64,000 nucleotides of DNA from Biomphalaria glabrata (lineage: Eukaryota; Mollusca; Gastropoda; Planorbidae): assembly GCF_947242115.1 (NCBI RefSeq), contig NC_074723.1:25318543-25382542 (forward strand), written 5' to 3'. Positions 12,501-22,534 of the stretch are shown piece after piece. Both the position numbers and the translations under genes were made by a program. How positions within the stretch are numbered: the first letter of the stretch is position 1; each line of letters opens with the position of its first letter. Below the pieces are notes generated by a model. That model did no database searches. It saw only the letters and a program-made list of their open reading frames with translations, and was not told the origin of the DNA.

Positions 12501-15289
12501 TCTTTCCCCAAAGCAAGAAAGATTTCAATTGTGGGGAATAAAAATAATAGTTTCAGTGAAAGAATTTTGATTTGAAAATTGAAACAGTCTCAGAAAGCCA
12601 TTAGCATTCAATGTGTCAAGTGCCATACAGACCTGACACTGGAACTGACTGACTTTCAAAACCAAACATCCCTTCTTGACAAATTTAGAGTGATGCAGAC
12701 AATAGCTTTTTGCTATATGTTGCCTTATGAAGCTTACCAAATGTTCAAAAACAATTGTAAGATTGATCATATTGATTAATTTGAGAAAGAAGATTAATTA
12801 CAAGCCCTTTTGTTAGTGAAGAAACATTTTCATAATATAATTGTTAAAACCTAGCATACGTAGTTGTATTATATATGAACTTATTGATTCAGTGATCTGA
12901 TTTGTGAAATTATGACCCTATAATATTTACATTTGTACTAATTATTAAATTTTTACTACCTTTACTATTTTAACTGTGAATAGACCTTGCTTTTAATAAT
13001 TTAACTGTACGGAATTTAGCCCTTGTGATATAAAGGGAGAGTAATCCTTGAAGGACTACGGAAGACATGGCCTAAATTGTGCCGATGTGCCAAAAACTAG
13101 AAACTCAAAACCTAGAGCATTTGTGATACAGCTGGACATTACGAAGTTGGTTTCAGGAAAACAACATAAGACATCCAACTAATAATGTTGGCCAGATCGT
13201 GTTTCTAAAAAAAGTGATGTCTGCTCTATTTCATTTCTATTTTTTGTGGCGATGAGGCCACTTCAAGATGTTGAGGAATTCATTTGGCCCGCGGGCTGAA
13301 GAAGGCTGGACATCACTGCTCTAGACAGTCAAAACAAAACCATAGCTTAAAGTTCCTTGTCAGATCTGAGTTTGCGTGTTAATGCAATCTCATTTTTATA
13401 TTGTTTTTTTTTTATATTATGCACGTAAGCAGATGATATTTTTTAAATACATACATTTTTGCTCACTAAAAAAAGTCATGCATGAACAGAATTTTTTACA
13501 GAGTGTACCCTCTAGTAAGTGAATTTAGAGAACAAAAAATTTAATGAAAGTTTTCTGAGGTCTGCCATTAGGTTTTTAAATATTTTGTTGATATATCAAT
13601 AGGGCGCACATATGTCAACATTAAAATATAACTTCTAGCTAATGTCGTAATAAGTTCAAATATTTTTTGCATTTTTGCTTCTTCAGCCTCGGTCAGACTT
13701 GTCAGTCCTTTGAGCAAGAGCAACAAATGGCCTCTTTGCTTGAAGAGATCAATTCTGTACAGCCAGATAGTCAACAGAGGTAGATTTTATTTTACTTTTA
13801 CCAGTGGGGCCCCTCTATTTGAAAAAAAAAAGAATCTGAGGTGTGCTGTAAGTTCCAAGTGGGGTCCAAGAGGGTTTAGGAAAGTAATTTAATAGTATGT
13901 ATGTACAATTTATTTTGAGCCCAGATTTATGTAACAAATTATTAAATCTAGGCTAGGTTTTTTTTGTTTGTTAATAGTTTTTGTAGTTTTTTAAGTATTA
14001 AGTTTTCTGCCAACCAGCCAGCAAGGTTCTAAGGCAGAGCTGTGAGCTTTCCCAGTGGGGTCCAGGGTCAAGCCTTTTCCTGGAACTCAATCTGCAATGC
14101 ACCTTTTCTCATAGTTAGAAGAGTGCATTCAATCTTGGTCTCTGCAATGCACCTTTTCTCATAGTAAGAAAAGTGCAGGTCAAAAGAAGGTTAAATTAAA
14201 AAGCGGTGGGCAGGCCAATATTGAATCTTTTCAGAACTGAGAAACGCTTTTTCCTGGCTTCAAATGTGCACTATTTATTTTAGTAAAAAAAAAAATGCAG
14301 ATCGAATGGAGTCAAATAAAGGTGGCAGGACTGCTCAATACTATTATACCAGGGGACTTTTAAGGAACATATAGCATTAATACGCCTTAAATGGGCCTGA
14401 TTTTGATAAGTCACTGACTTTTTTGGCACCTTAAGTTGTCAACAGAAGGATATACTACTTTCAGGAGAAATTCCATCAATATGACTTAAGAAAGTTGAGA
14501 AGTATCATTTTAGCAGCGACATATTGAAATGTCAAATCCAAAAAGTTTTTTGTGTCTATATTTTTGCATATTCGTCTTTGGAAGCAGTATACATTTTTAC
14601 AAAGCTTATATCAACTCAAACTGTCTGTCTGTCTGGTAAAAAGTGTGTACACTTTATTTCTCCCACACCCATTCTCGGATCAAGTTGAAACTTTGCACAA
14701 TTATTCATTGTCATAGACAAGACATGAATCAAAAAAAAAAGTAACCCAAATAGTTAATTAATTACTGGCAATTAATTATTTTGTTTGATATCAAATAAGG
14801 GAAATAACTTGTACATTATTGATAGTTATAGTTTTAAGTTTTATGGGCAGAGTTCTTCCTCTTTAGAGAAGCTTTGTTGTTTTTTTTGTGCTTTGTGCGT
14901 TCATTGTCAGGGGGCCCCACAGATAGAGAACACTAGTGCACATGCTGACAAAATATCTTTAATGTCCCACTATTTTGTATTTATTGTTTTTTTTTTATTT
15001 ATCAAATTTATACATTTTTTTTTATAAATAAGAAATACTATACATAAAATTGATATTAGGAATTTGGCTGTTATCAAAACTTGATTTTACAAATTGATGG
15101 AAGTTCAAAAAGGGAAAAAGCAATAAAATCACTAATAATATATAATTTCTGTGGATAAAATACAAACCTTAATATAAACAAATATTCAATTTTGTAGGTT
15201 ATCATTTATTTACTATTTTGAAGTGTCATTTGAACTTTTTCAAAGTATCACCCTATTCCCTGCCACTTCAAATAAAGCAGATTGCATAC

Positions 15290-15333
<44 letters not shown>

Positions 15334-17270
15334 GATGTGGTAACTAAAAAAGTAAAAAATAAAAATTTAATTTAGACAACACTAAACCAAGATTTTATTT
15401 AATAAATTTTATCCAAAAAAAATAGACAACAATGAAAAATTAGACAACAATAAAAATAAATTAGACAACCACCACCTACTGACCCCAAACTACATAGATC
15501 TAGCTCTATCTTTAGAAATCCAAATAATTATACAAACCTTACCCAGAGCAACATCAGAAAGTAACGAGATCTAGATTTACAAAAAAAAACTCTATTTGGA
15601 CAACAGAGTAATGCAGCAGGAGAACAATTGACTGGAACAGATAAACAACAGGAAATATTGCCTGCACAAACAAATACAAGAAAACAAGAATAACATCATG
15701 GTCTACTAGATCTAATACATCAACACAAGGACCACAGGCATAAGAGGCTAATGAAAGCCATACAAAAATATTGCTACACACTTTCAACAAGCTATAAACA
15801 TTTATTATTAAAGCATTGGATGTCAACCAAGTTTTTATAAATATGTCCTTGAAAGGTGTTAATGGTCAGTCTTTGGATTAAAGTTCTGGACAAGTACAAC
15901 TAAACTGATGTAGGCATATTATATTTTAGTGAAATAAACTTTAAATAACCTGAACAAACTCTATAGAACTTTTACACTTGAGATGTAAATCTAATAGATA
16001 CACATGAAATGCTATTTCAACAAAATTGAACTCACAACAAAAACATGACTGCCATACCTCATAGTGCATGTAATTTGTAATGGAACTGTCATAAGATCAT
16101 CCACATGTTTTGCAAAATTATTTGTTTTTTCACATATAAAACAGAAATACAACCAAAAAAAAGGTATATGGAGACAAATATGCTTACTCTGATTTGAGCA
16201 AGATAAATAGACAATAAATAGAATGGCTTTGGCAGGGATCTATTAAGATGTCTTGTTCAAATTAGTATTTTGAGTTGATCTTGTTGCAGACTCTTTCTGC
16301 CTAAACAGTATGGAAGGATAAATTGATGACTCAATTGTTTGTTTTTTTTTAACTTTAAAAAAAAAAAATTTAATTTGACCAATATTCAAATACGGATTTA
16401 TAACTACATTGCAAAAATGATTTTATTCCCTTGAACTGAATGTAGCCAGCTTAGCAACCTTCTTGTCAGCATGTTCAAATTGTACCATAGATTAATTAAC
16501 GTATTTCATTGTTACATTATCTGTAAATTTATTCCCTTATAGCCAATTATAACATAAAATGTCAGTCTATTTAAAAGTATTTAAAAGTGTCAAGTATTAC
16601 TTATTTATTAAAAAATACATAAATTATTAATTCCTCATCTCTTTCTTTCAGAGTTGATGCCATTAGAGGAGCAGAAGAAGAAAGACAAACATATTTAGCC
16701 AATCGAACTAATCCTTTGGATTCAGAACTGATCAAAACTAAAGGTCTGCTCAAAGCACCATCTTTAAGGATGGACAGAAGAAGCAAAAAAATTGACAAAG
16801 AGCCTAGTGAGAAAACTGAATCATCCATCATTAAATTGGCATCCTCTGCTGTTAATGATAATGATAGATTACCTTCCACTCAGAATAGTGATGTTGCTGA
16901 GAAAGACATAAATTATAACTCACTCAAAACCAAACAACCTGATTGTTTGACTAGCAAGCAAGTAAATGCAAGTGGTGATATGCTCATCATAGCATACACT
17001 TCAAAGGTTCATGTGGATCCAGTTGTTGATGTGCCATTATTTGATTGTGATGTTCTGACTAAGAACCCTGGCAAGACCACATCAGTCGAGTTACAAAAAA
17101 ACAAACTCTCTGTTACTAGCACCTGTTCAAATCTCACTCAGGTAGAGGAAAGGAAATTTATTAGAGCCAAAGACAATGGGTCAAGGGCAGAAGAGATAGT
17201 GATTTCAAAAGTTGAGGGAGAAACAATTAGAAATTTAGTGAAAGATGTAGAAGTTTTCACCAAGAGATAG
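583..17270 (+). CDS. Unrecognised coiled-coil protein, 3' nine exons
   Basis: Nine exons are read: 583-724, 949-1049, 1149-1214, 3184-3337, 8815-9000, 9430-9481, 9573-9690, 13687-13779 and 16652-17270 (stop TAG). Each is flanked by AG and GT. All junction phases close and give 509 codons plus one partial codon at the 5' edge, so the gene starts upstream of the window. The N-terminal visible part (FRSQLKFLSTLLPTLHVHLV, then VLMERLKGIVQKQHP) looks globular. Exon 4 is Ser/Pro-rich. Exons 5 to 8 are Glu/Gln/Leu-rich with heptad-like spacing (EILQRFETMKSQCQELQRDL) and predict a coiled coil of about 150 residues. The last exon is polar, Lys/Ser-rich and probably disordered. A cytoskeletal, centrosomal or scaffold role is only a guess; I cannot name the family. 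The donor at 9001 (GTCATT) is weak. Introns hold an LTR element, a hAT relic and SINE pieces. Confidence 0.8.
1215..3183. other. Intron between exons 3 and 4 of the coiled-coil gene
   Basis: About 2 kb of AT-rich intron. It holds one copy of an unnamed dispersed repeat (2081-2333); nothing else is recognisable. Confidence 0.5.
2081..2333 (+). repeat. Unnamed dispersed repeat A, copy 1
   Basis: This stretch matches 56367-56610 in the same orientation with small indels. Shared landmarks are TTTGCTTCTTATAAA, GTGAGACCC, AGACAAAGC-TTACAA and ACTTACAAAGTAT. It codes for nothing obvious and no terminal inverted repeats are clear. It could be the 3' untranslated part of a retrotransposon. Confidence 0.6.
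3338..4159. other. Unassigned intron sequence
   Basis: Intron of the coiled-coil gene between exon 4 and the non-LTR fragment. The part from 3600 to 3960 is less AT-rich than its surroundings and may be an old repeat, but I cannot identify it. Confidence 0.35.
4160..5035 (-). mobile_element. 5'-truncated non-LTR retrotransposon, reverse transcriptase part
   Basis: Minus-strand reading gives, in order, a reverse transcriptase palm stretch (IQNLYKQATCAVYFNNNIGD, then TTVGVRHDCQLSPTL), a degenerate FVDD catalytic box near 4860, and the C-terminal thumb (IALHIKFRLIRSLIMATFLSACEPWTQTAE). The end of the coding part resembles the one at 46600-47315. Just past it, near 4160-4190, lies a GGTGAAGGTGAAAG tail. 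Frames are interrupted and the endonuclease is absent, so this is a dead, truncated copy. It sits in the intron of the coiled-coil gene, antisense to it. Confidence 0.75.
5067..5795 (+). repeat. 5' LTR
   Basis: Long terminal repeat of 729 bp with TG/CA-type ends. TATATAA lies at 5328-5334 and an ATTAAA-type polyadenylation word lies near 5694. It is rich in CpG and in CGACGGTC-like words. The same sequence recurs at 7550-8291 and, more diverged, at 37700-38421. Confidence 0.88.
5835..6573 (+). CDS. SAP-domain protein of the LTR element (Gag-position)
   Basis: I chose the ATG at 5835 because the homologous protein of the element at 52273-54101 starts at the same alignment position (MARLK versus MADLK). 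Residues about 3-40 (VIELRRELRERGLKNGGKKE, then LQARLRE) have the helix-turn-helix spacing and Gly of a SAP motif, a DNA/RNA-binding fold of about 35 residues. An acidic block, EDPDTYLFEIK, follows and is identical in the second element. The middle is predicted helical; the rest is Asp/Glu/Ser-rich. It occupies the position of Gag, but I see no CCHC knuckle or capsid signature. Treated as part of a mobile-element fossil. Confidence 0.6.
7090..7430 (+). repeat. Tandem ~84-bp repeats inside the LTR element
   Basis: About four imperfect units start near 7090, 7174, 7264 and 7348. Each contains a CATGAAGACCAACTGG-like core followed by a purine-rich GGAGAAGAAG stretch. They lie just before the 3' end of the interior. 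Confidence 0.6.
7550..8291 (+). repeat. 3' LTR
   Basis: Second long terminal repeat, 742 bp, nearly identical to 5067-5795. The polypurine tract abuts its left edge, and the 4-bp ATAT duplication follows its right edge. Confidence 0.88.
8343..8590 (+). repeat. Unnamed dispersed repeat B, copy 1
   Basis: This matches the reverse complement of about 19720-19990. Shared words are CACTGTAAGAATGA, GATTGGTTA, GTATTGTTGAGGG, AGTGACGT, AATGTTTCTAAGCAT and GTTTACTATTACAACTTTT. It is non-coding. It could be a MITE or a retroelement tail. Confidence 0.6.
9118..9260 (-). repeat. SINE central-domain fragment
   Basis: The reverse complement shares its central domain with the SINE at 60926-61435: a GGCGGTTG-like start, GGCCACATGACACCCT-like core, a run with CAGAAACAGATGACC, and TTTACA. 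Only the central part is present. It lies in an intron of the coiled-coil gene. Confidence 0.6.
10997..11435 (+). repeat. Unnamed repeat C, copy 1, with tRNA-like piece
   Basis: Positions 10997-11165 match 14599-14795: AAAGCTTATATCAACT, TGTCTGTCTGTCTGGTAAA, CTCC(C)ACACCCA, GATCAAG-TGAAA-TTTGCACAA. Downstream, 11287-11375 resembles a decayed tRNA-derived SINE head (GTACCTCACTAGCATAGCAG, then AAATCCACCC). A run of C closes it at about 11384-11401. Confidence 0.5.
11714..13318 (+). mobile_element. Decayed hAT DNA transposon (Charlie-like ends)
   Basis: The ends are inverted: the left starts CAGGGATGGCCAAAGTACAG, and the reverse complement of the right starts CAGTGATGTCCAGCC and contains GCCCGCGGGCC, as in Charlie-type hAT elements. 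Flanks are CTTTAAAC and CTCTAGAC, an 8-bp duplication with two mismatches and a centre like the hAT consensus. Plus-strand traces of transposase lie at 12120-12780 (KESVTVFKEYNYN; FQNQTSLLDKFRVMQTIAFC), related to the GTF2IRD2/SCAND3 type by eye. Several stops and frameshifts interrupt it, so it is dead. Confidence 0.75.
14010..14190 (+). repeat. Unnamed repeat D, copy 1, with 50-bp tandem duplication
   Basis: The part at 14010-14090 resembles 38590-38690 (CCAGCCAGCAAGG, GAGCTGTGAGCT-like, CCAGTGGGGTCCAGGG). It runs into a direct duplication of period 50 bp, in which CTGCAATGCACCTTTTCTC begins at 14092 and again at 14142. Confidence 0.5.
14599..14795 (+). repeat. Unnamed repeat C, copy 2
   Basis: Matches 10997-11165 over its whole length, including the TGTCTGTCTGTCTGGTAAA block and the AGTTAATTAATTA-like 3' part. 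Non-coding and of unknown class. Confidence 0.55.
15291..15331. repeat. (GT)n(AT)n microsatellite
   Basis: A short GT run changes into a (AT) run of about 15 units. Intronic. Confidence 0.85.
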
Positions 17271-18587
17271 GTGTAGATGGAATTATTCATTTTAAAATAT
17301 TTAAAAACTGTATTTGTGTTGAGTGGAAAGTTTGTAGATTTTAAAATTTCTTATGTTTGGTATTATGTGTTAAATATGCAACTAAAATTATAAAATTGAT
17401 ATGAATAATTTTATAAGTATCGCTCTTCATTTGTAGTTACATATAGTTCAAAGATTTTGTATAGCATTTCATTGAGTAAGTTTGTACAGTGGAATTCAGA
17501 TCACTTTATTGTTCTGGATTTTATATTATTTTGAAACACTATTCCTGAGATAAAACAAAAAATTTCTGTCAGCTGTTTGCCTTTTTCCACCAGGGCTGCC
17601 ACTACCTATTGTGCAATGTATGTGCTGCATGCAGGCGGCCAAATCATTATTCCAAGGTGTCCTTTTTTTAATTTAACAAAAAATAAATTACTTAATTAAA
17701 TATTTCAATATTTTGTGTAGATTCTAATTATTCCATTATTCTTTTTTAACCTAAAACAACACAATGATATTTGTACAAAAAAGTTATATGGTAATCATAC
17801 AATAATGAAGTGCACACGCAAGGATTTCCACTGGTTTTCCATAGGTGTCTGCCCATTTCTCTGGTTGAATTTTAAAGTGTTTTTTTTTTATACTAGTTAT
17901 ATTTTTTATGACACTTAAAGGTTTCATTGCCCTGAAGCAACAAATGAGCGGAGGCGCCTAATTATTTTTAAAATAAAAGAATTTTTTTTTTCATTCAAGT
18001 CTTTAAAAATGTATTACCAACAAATAAAATCATTAGAACAAAGAATGTAGTAATTTGTTAATTTCATATACAATTTATTAAAAACGTAAATTATCGCTTT
18101 AATGAATGAAATGTAAGCTTTGCAAGGTACATCTGAAACATGAAAAAAACATGGTGCAGAGATTTAGTGGGCCGTATTAGATAATATTTGATTTAATTCA
18201 TTATAATAAAGTGATAAATTGAGGTGGATTTGTTTGTTTGTATGTGTGTCACAGACCTATATAAATTATACCTAGACTTTAAGTGTCTCTCAAACTTCAG
18301 AATTTGTTTTTCCAAAGCCATGGCAATAGACAAGATAGTAAACAATTTTTTTTTAATTTCTCTTCCTCATCATAGGTCAAATGTTTCATTCGTGAAATGG
18401 TGGGATGCTTCCCACAAAGCTTAAATTATTAGGGAGTGTGGCAACTGATACATTGAAGTTCCTAGATGCTAAGTGAAATTCCCTTTAAAGCAATATTTAC
18501 AATTTCTATGTCATGATATGCTTCTTAGATCTAACAATCTTTTTTTATTGAAGATATATAAAGCTGAAGCCATATTATAGTAAAAGT
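17271..18587. other. 3' UTR and intergenic sequence after the coiled-coil gene
   Basis: The 3' UTR follows the stop at 17270. An AATAAA word near 17682 is one possible polyadenylation signal. The rest is AT-rich with no gene or clear repeat. Confidence 0.4.
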
Positions 18588-18648
18588 ATTTACTTTTAAT
18601 ATATATATAATCTTTGGCCCACATATTTGTAGATGTCAGATGCCAAAT
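18588..18648 (+). repeat. Short duplicated segment, copy 1
   Basis: About 58 bp (AGTATTTACTTTTAATATAT to GTAGATGTCAG) recur almost exactly at 20848-20906. It appears to be part of an old hAT-type end, because the second copy runs on into GGCCGC-rich terminal-like sequence. Confidence 0.65.
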
Positions 18649-18658
18649 CTGCCTAATG

Positions 18659-18858
18659 CAGCGGTTCTCAACCTTTTAAGCTCGGTGACCCATTTTTACA
18701 ATATACCACTCTTCCGTGACTCCCCCCCCCCCTATAGACACACACAGCAATAGAAGAATAGACAATAACAATCTTCATTTTTGATGGTCTTAGGTGACCC
18801 CTGGCAAATTGTCAATCGACCCCCAAGGGGGTCGGGACCCACAGGTTGAGAACCCCTG
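18659..18858. mobile_element. hAT MITE, CAGCGGTTCTCAACC family
   Basis: The left end is CAGCGGTTCTCAACCTTTTA; the right end is its inverted partner (GGTTGAGAACCCCTG). A perfect 8-bp target duplication, GCCTAATG, flanks it at 18651-18658 and 18859-18866. At 200 bp it is non-autonomous. A single-end relative lies at 45533-45605. Confidence 0.92.
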
Positions 18859-19339
18859 GCCTAATGGAATCTAGCTGGAAATAATTTATAGGCTAACAAA
18901 AAAAAAACATTAGACACATTTGGTAAGAGCTAGGAAAGCTTTAAGTGTAATTGGCCAAAATATGATAGAAGGGAGGATAATTTAAAAAAAAACACAAATT
19001 TAAAAAAAAAAAAAAAAAGCAACAACATATCTATATAGATATAACGTTTAAGAACGTTTAAAAAAAAACTATGCCAAAAATTTAATTGATTAAAAATATA
19101 ATTAAATCATATACTGTAAAAATAAAGAAAAAAACAGCATGCATTTTGGATCAATAGGGTCTATAATATCTGGTGGACAGAGGATATTTTTTTTTTACAA
19201 GTAATACAGAAAATTTCCTAATACTTTTTTCCTTTGTACACCAGAAGTGTCTCATACCTAAGGAATCATTTTTTATTCTATTTCTTGTGCACCTCGTGTA
19301 GACAATTGTCTGGGATTCTGCCCAATTATTCCTTCAAGG

Positions 19340-19620
19340 CCTACTGATGTATGCAGGACATGAAGCTCTTCAAAATCAACATTAACAGTTGGGAAAACGT
19401 AGCACTGGATAGATCAACGTGGAGAGCGAGCATAAAGGAAGGATCTCGGATTGCAGATACCATACACAGTAGTAGAAAGAAGGGTGAAAGTGCAACAGCG
19501 CCTGGTGATTACAGATGACAAACCTGTGTATCAAAAACCTAACCCCACACAAAAAGTTGCAAAGGGAAGATTATCTCTTTAGATGTAAGAAGCCACTATG
19601 GGACTTAATACTAGACTGGG
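19340..19620 (+). mobile_element. Non-LTR retrotransposon 3' coding fragment
   Basis: The plus strand reads MKLFKININSWENVALDRST and WRASIKEGSRIADTIHSS. This is the conserved tail that follows the reverse transcriptase in a LINE group with a C-terminal Cys/His domain. A related tail lies at 48490-48720. It is truncated and interrupted. Confidence 0.65.
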
Positions 19621-19719
19621 GGTTTCCTCTGGATTTTTTTTTTTTTTTTTAATGAATAGAATCCCCGCATTTTAATGAAGTTTTCGGTCTTGAGTTGCTC
19701 CAATGCTGACGTTATAGGG

Positions 19720-19990
19720 AAACTCTGAAGGTTTTTTCAAATTTGAGTTATTGACATATTTAAATTCTACGTGAAAAGTTGTAATAGTAAACATTTTACC
19801 ATTTTGTATTTAAATGCTTAGAAACATTTATATTAAATAAATTAGTCAGTAAATTCTTGACATCTAAAAAAAAAACGGGATTCTTGAGATTTTGTTTTAG
19901 TTATTTCATACGTCACTTCCCTCAACAATACTGAAAGAGAAACTACATTTAACCAATCGTATCGCTTCATTCTTACAGTAGCTGTTAGGC
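19720..19990 (-). repeat. Unnamed dispersed repeat B, copy 2
   Basis: Inverted relative of 8343-8590; see that entry for the shared words. Confidence 0.6.
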
Positions 19991-20847
19991 TTAGTGACGG
20001 CCTAGTCCAGATCTATGATACAGCAGTTATATATATATATATATACTTGTATAAATAGATCTAAAAGCATTGGATAACCAACTCGAGAAAAAAAGTAACA
20101 TTTTCATCTAGGCCTTTCCCTGTCCCATTTTAAGAAGTAAATAGATCGTGTGTCTGATTCGAACAAACTGGTCAGTGTAAGGATAGTCGAGACTACGTGT
20201 TATCGGTCATGACAAGACAACCAAGCGATAGTGTTTGTTGTGTGTTGAGTGGTCTGGCGAGAAAATACACACTGCCGTGGTTAGTCAAGCATGTAAATCT
20301 ACTTTTAAAGCGCATTTTTTTCTCTTTGCATACAAGATCCTAGATCTAACAGCATAGACGAAGATATATTCTTTTACGAGAATGTAAACTTGTTTGCCTG
20401 GAGAAATAGAATACGGTAGCTTTGTTTGAAAAGATTTCACATGCATACATTTCATCTGCAAAAGTGTCGATGGCAAACTAAAAGTTTGTCTTCTACGCCT
20501 CATTAAAAATATTAGCATCAAAGTCACAGTCAATGTCCTTCAAGGAAAATTATTCCTTCAATGCAGCTTTGCACAAACATTCTCTTGTAGAGGTTAGAGT
20601 GTTAAGTTGGGATATTGCTCTTTAATTTGATTAACAAACCTATGTTTTTCTCAGTCAAAGTGCGGACACCATCTTGTTACATGCCAACCCAACACTTTCA
20701 ATACAGTTCTTCATAGCACTGAATTAATTCTGGAATGAGTTGTGTCTCTGTTTCGACATATTGCCAAGTAAAAAAATATTCGTTTACTTAACTTTTTAGA
20801 AAGACGTATAGACAATGTTTCTGAATTTTCAAAAATGTATATACATT

Positions 20848-20960
20848 TTAAAAAGTATTTACTTTTAATATATATATAATCTTTGGCCCACATATTTGTA
20901 GATGTCAGCAGGCCGCATAAACGCTCTGGCGAGCCGCATGTGGCCCACACATTATTACAC
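20848..20960 (+). repeat. Short duplicated segment, copy 2, with hAT-like end
   Basis: The first 58 bp repeat 18588-18648. They are followed by GCAGGCCGCATAAACGC and GAGCCGCATGTGGCCCACA, which resemble the GGCCGC-rich subterminal regions of hAT transposons. No partner end was found, and a possible decayed transposase nearby (20280-20700) is not convincing. Confidence 0.45.
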
Positions 20961-22534
20961 ATTTAATTGCCGGTTCATAACGATCCAGACTGATACAACT
21001 ACGCAAATGTAAGCTGGGTTTTTTTCAAAGTACCGGTATATATGTCGTTTTTTTTTCCTCAAGTTTTATTTTTATCACATTGTCCTTGTGCTTAAAAAAA
21101 AAATATATATATATATGGGATTAGGCCCAATCTTTTTTTTTTCCCGGAAATAATAGCAATAAAAGTTATGTTCCAATACCCTGTATGTAAACACGCGACT
21201 GTGTACAATGTTACTATCCAGTGTAAGCCAATTGTCGCTGAACAATTTATTGTGTTCCAGACTAACACAGAGACAGAAAATGGTCAATTAGTACCGTACA
21301 TCTCCCTAAAACATACCACCATACTCCATGCCACCCTTCAAGACCCACCCAAACTTTTTGTGACATGTACCATGCTGTAGTCACTTAACAAATCAAAAAG
21401 TTAGAAATGGTCCATGTTCCCTCCAACTTCAAATTGATTTCTTAGTTGATAATTTAATTACTTGTTAAATAAAAATTTTTAAGTTATGACAACTTATGAC
21501 ACTTCTACCATTAAAGTGTCAGTTTTAGCAAATCGATGTTTTTTTTTAACAAAATATATAAATGTAGGTGTATTATATCAAAAAATGTTTGCTTATGTCA
21601 CAAAGTTGAAAAAAAAAACAACCTCATCAGTAAATGATGCATGTAGAAAAAAAAAAAGCTAAAAATTTTTCACCAATTTATTGAATTCATTAGGACAGAT
21701 GAATTGGACCTACATATTTTGACATCTTGTATACACCTTTCATACCACAATCATGATCAACCAACACTGCAAATGTCAATTACAGCAACACTGTTACACA
21801 AGTATTTCATACACCAAATAAAAACATTAAGGCGACAATACAATAGCACAGATTTTCTGAAGGATTCAGACTTTGAAAATCAAATTTTGTCTCCTTTCTA
21901 ATTAAAACCTAACAAAATTTGTGGTTAATCAATATTCAATGTGTATTGTTCATCCACAGCATGGTCACTTAACCATGCAAGAACAGAACAATAAATAAAC
22001 TTCAAACTAAATTAGATTGGTACAACTGTTTAACCTTTAAAACAAATTTGTTTGCATAGTTCTACTGTGGAGAGGAAACAAAAAAAAAAAAAAAAAAAAA
22101 AAAAAAAGGTAGCCTTTTTTTGCCAATGAAATTTTGAAACACTACAAAAATTAACACTTTCATAAGAACATATGTTGAATGCATTGACATTAACAATTAA
22201 AATATGTACCCAACCTCCCCAAATGATTAACAATTCCTTTTTTTTTTCAGTCTACAGATTGATGAATGAGAAATGCAGGGAAAAAATTCAAAACAATGCC
22301 ATATTTAACCAAAATCAATGTAAAGCACAAAAGTGATATCAATGAGCAGTACAGAATGGTCTTTAAACCTTATGAATTCTTTTTCTTGGTACCAAATGCA
22401 AAGTGAAATCAAACTGACACATCAGCCACCACTTATTTCTTTGCTGGCATTGTCCATTTTTTTGTTAAATATATTTTTAAAAGAGATTTTTAAAGTAAAT
22501 GGTGTAGGTCAATCAATGTCCTCATATTAATGGA
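20961..22534. other. Intergenic sequence and probable eIF5A 3' UTR
   Basis: A reverse-strand AATAAA at 21677-21682 could end the eIF5A transcript about 850 nt after its stop codon. An A-run lies at 22080-22107. No gene is seen. Confidence 0.35.

Larger units (their letters stand above)
9691..13686. other. Intron between exons 7 and 8 of the coiled-coil gene
   Basis: A 4-kb intron. It contains repeat C (10997-11435) and the hAT relic (11714-13318). The remaining AT-rich sequence shows no gene or repeat that I can name. Confidence 0.5.
13780..16651. other. Intron between exons 8 and 9 of the coiled-coil gene
   Basis: A 2.9-kb intron holding repeats D and C and a GT/TA microsatellite. From 15360 to 16640 it is AT-rich with short TTAGACAACA repeats near 15425-15470; I see no gene. 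Confidence 0.5.

Noticed and set aside
16601-16879. Antisense open frame at the last coiled-coil exon
   Set aside because: Shadow of the real exon on the other strand.
20285-20533. Minus-strand 82-codon open frame near a hAT-like end
   Set aside because: It could be a transposase trace, but I could not find any conserved hAT motif in it.
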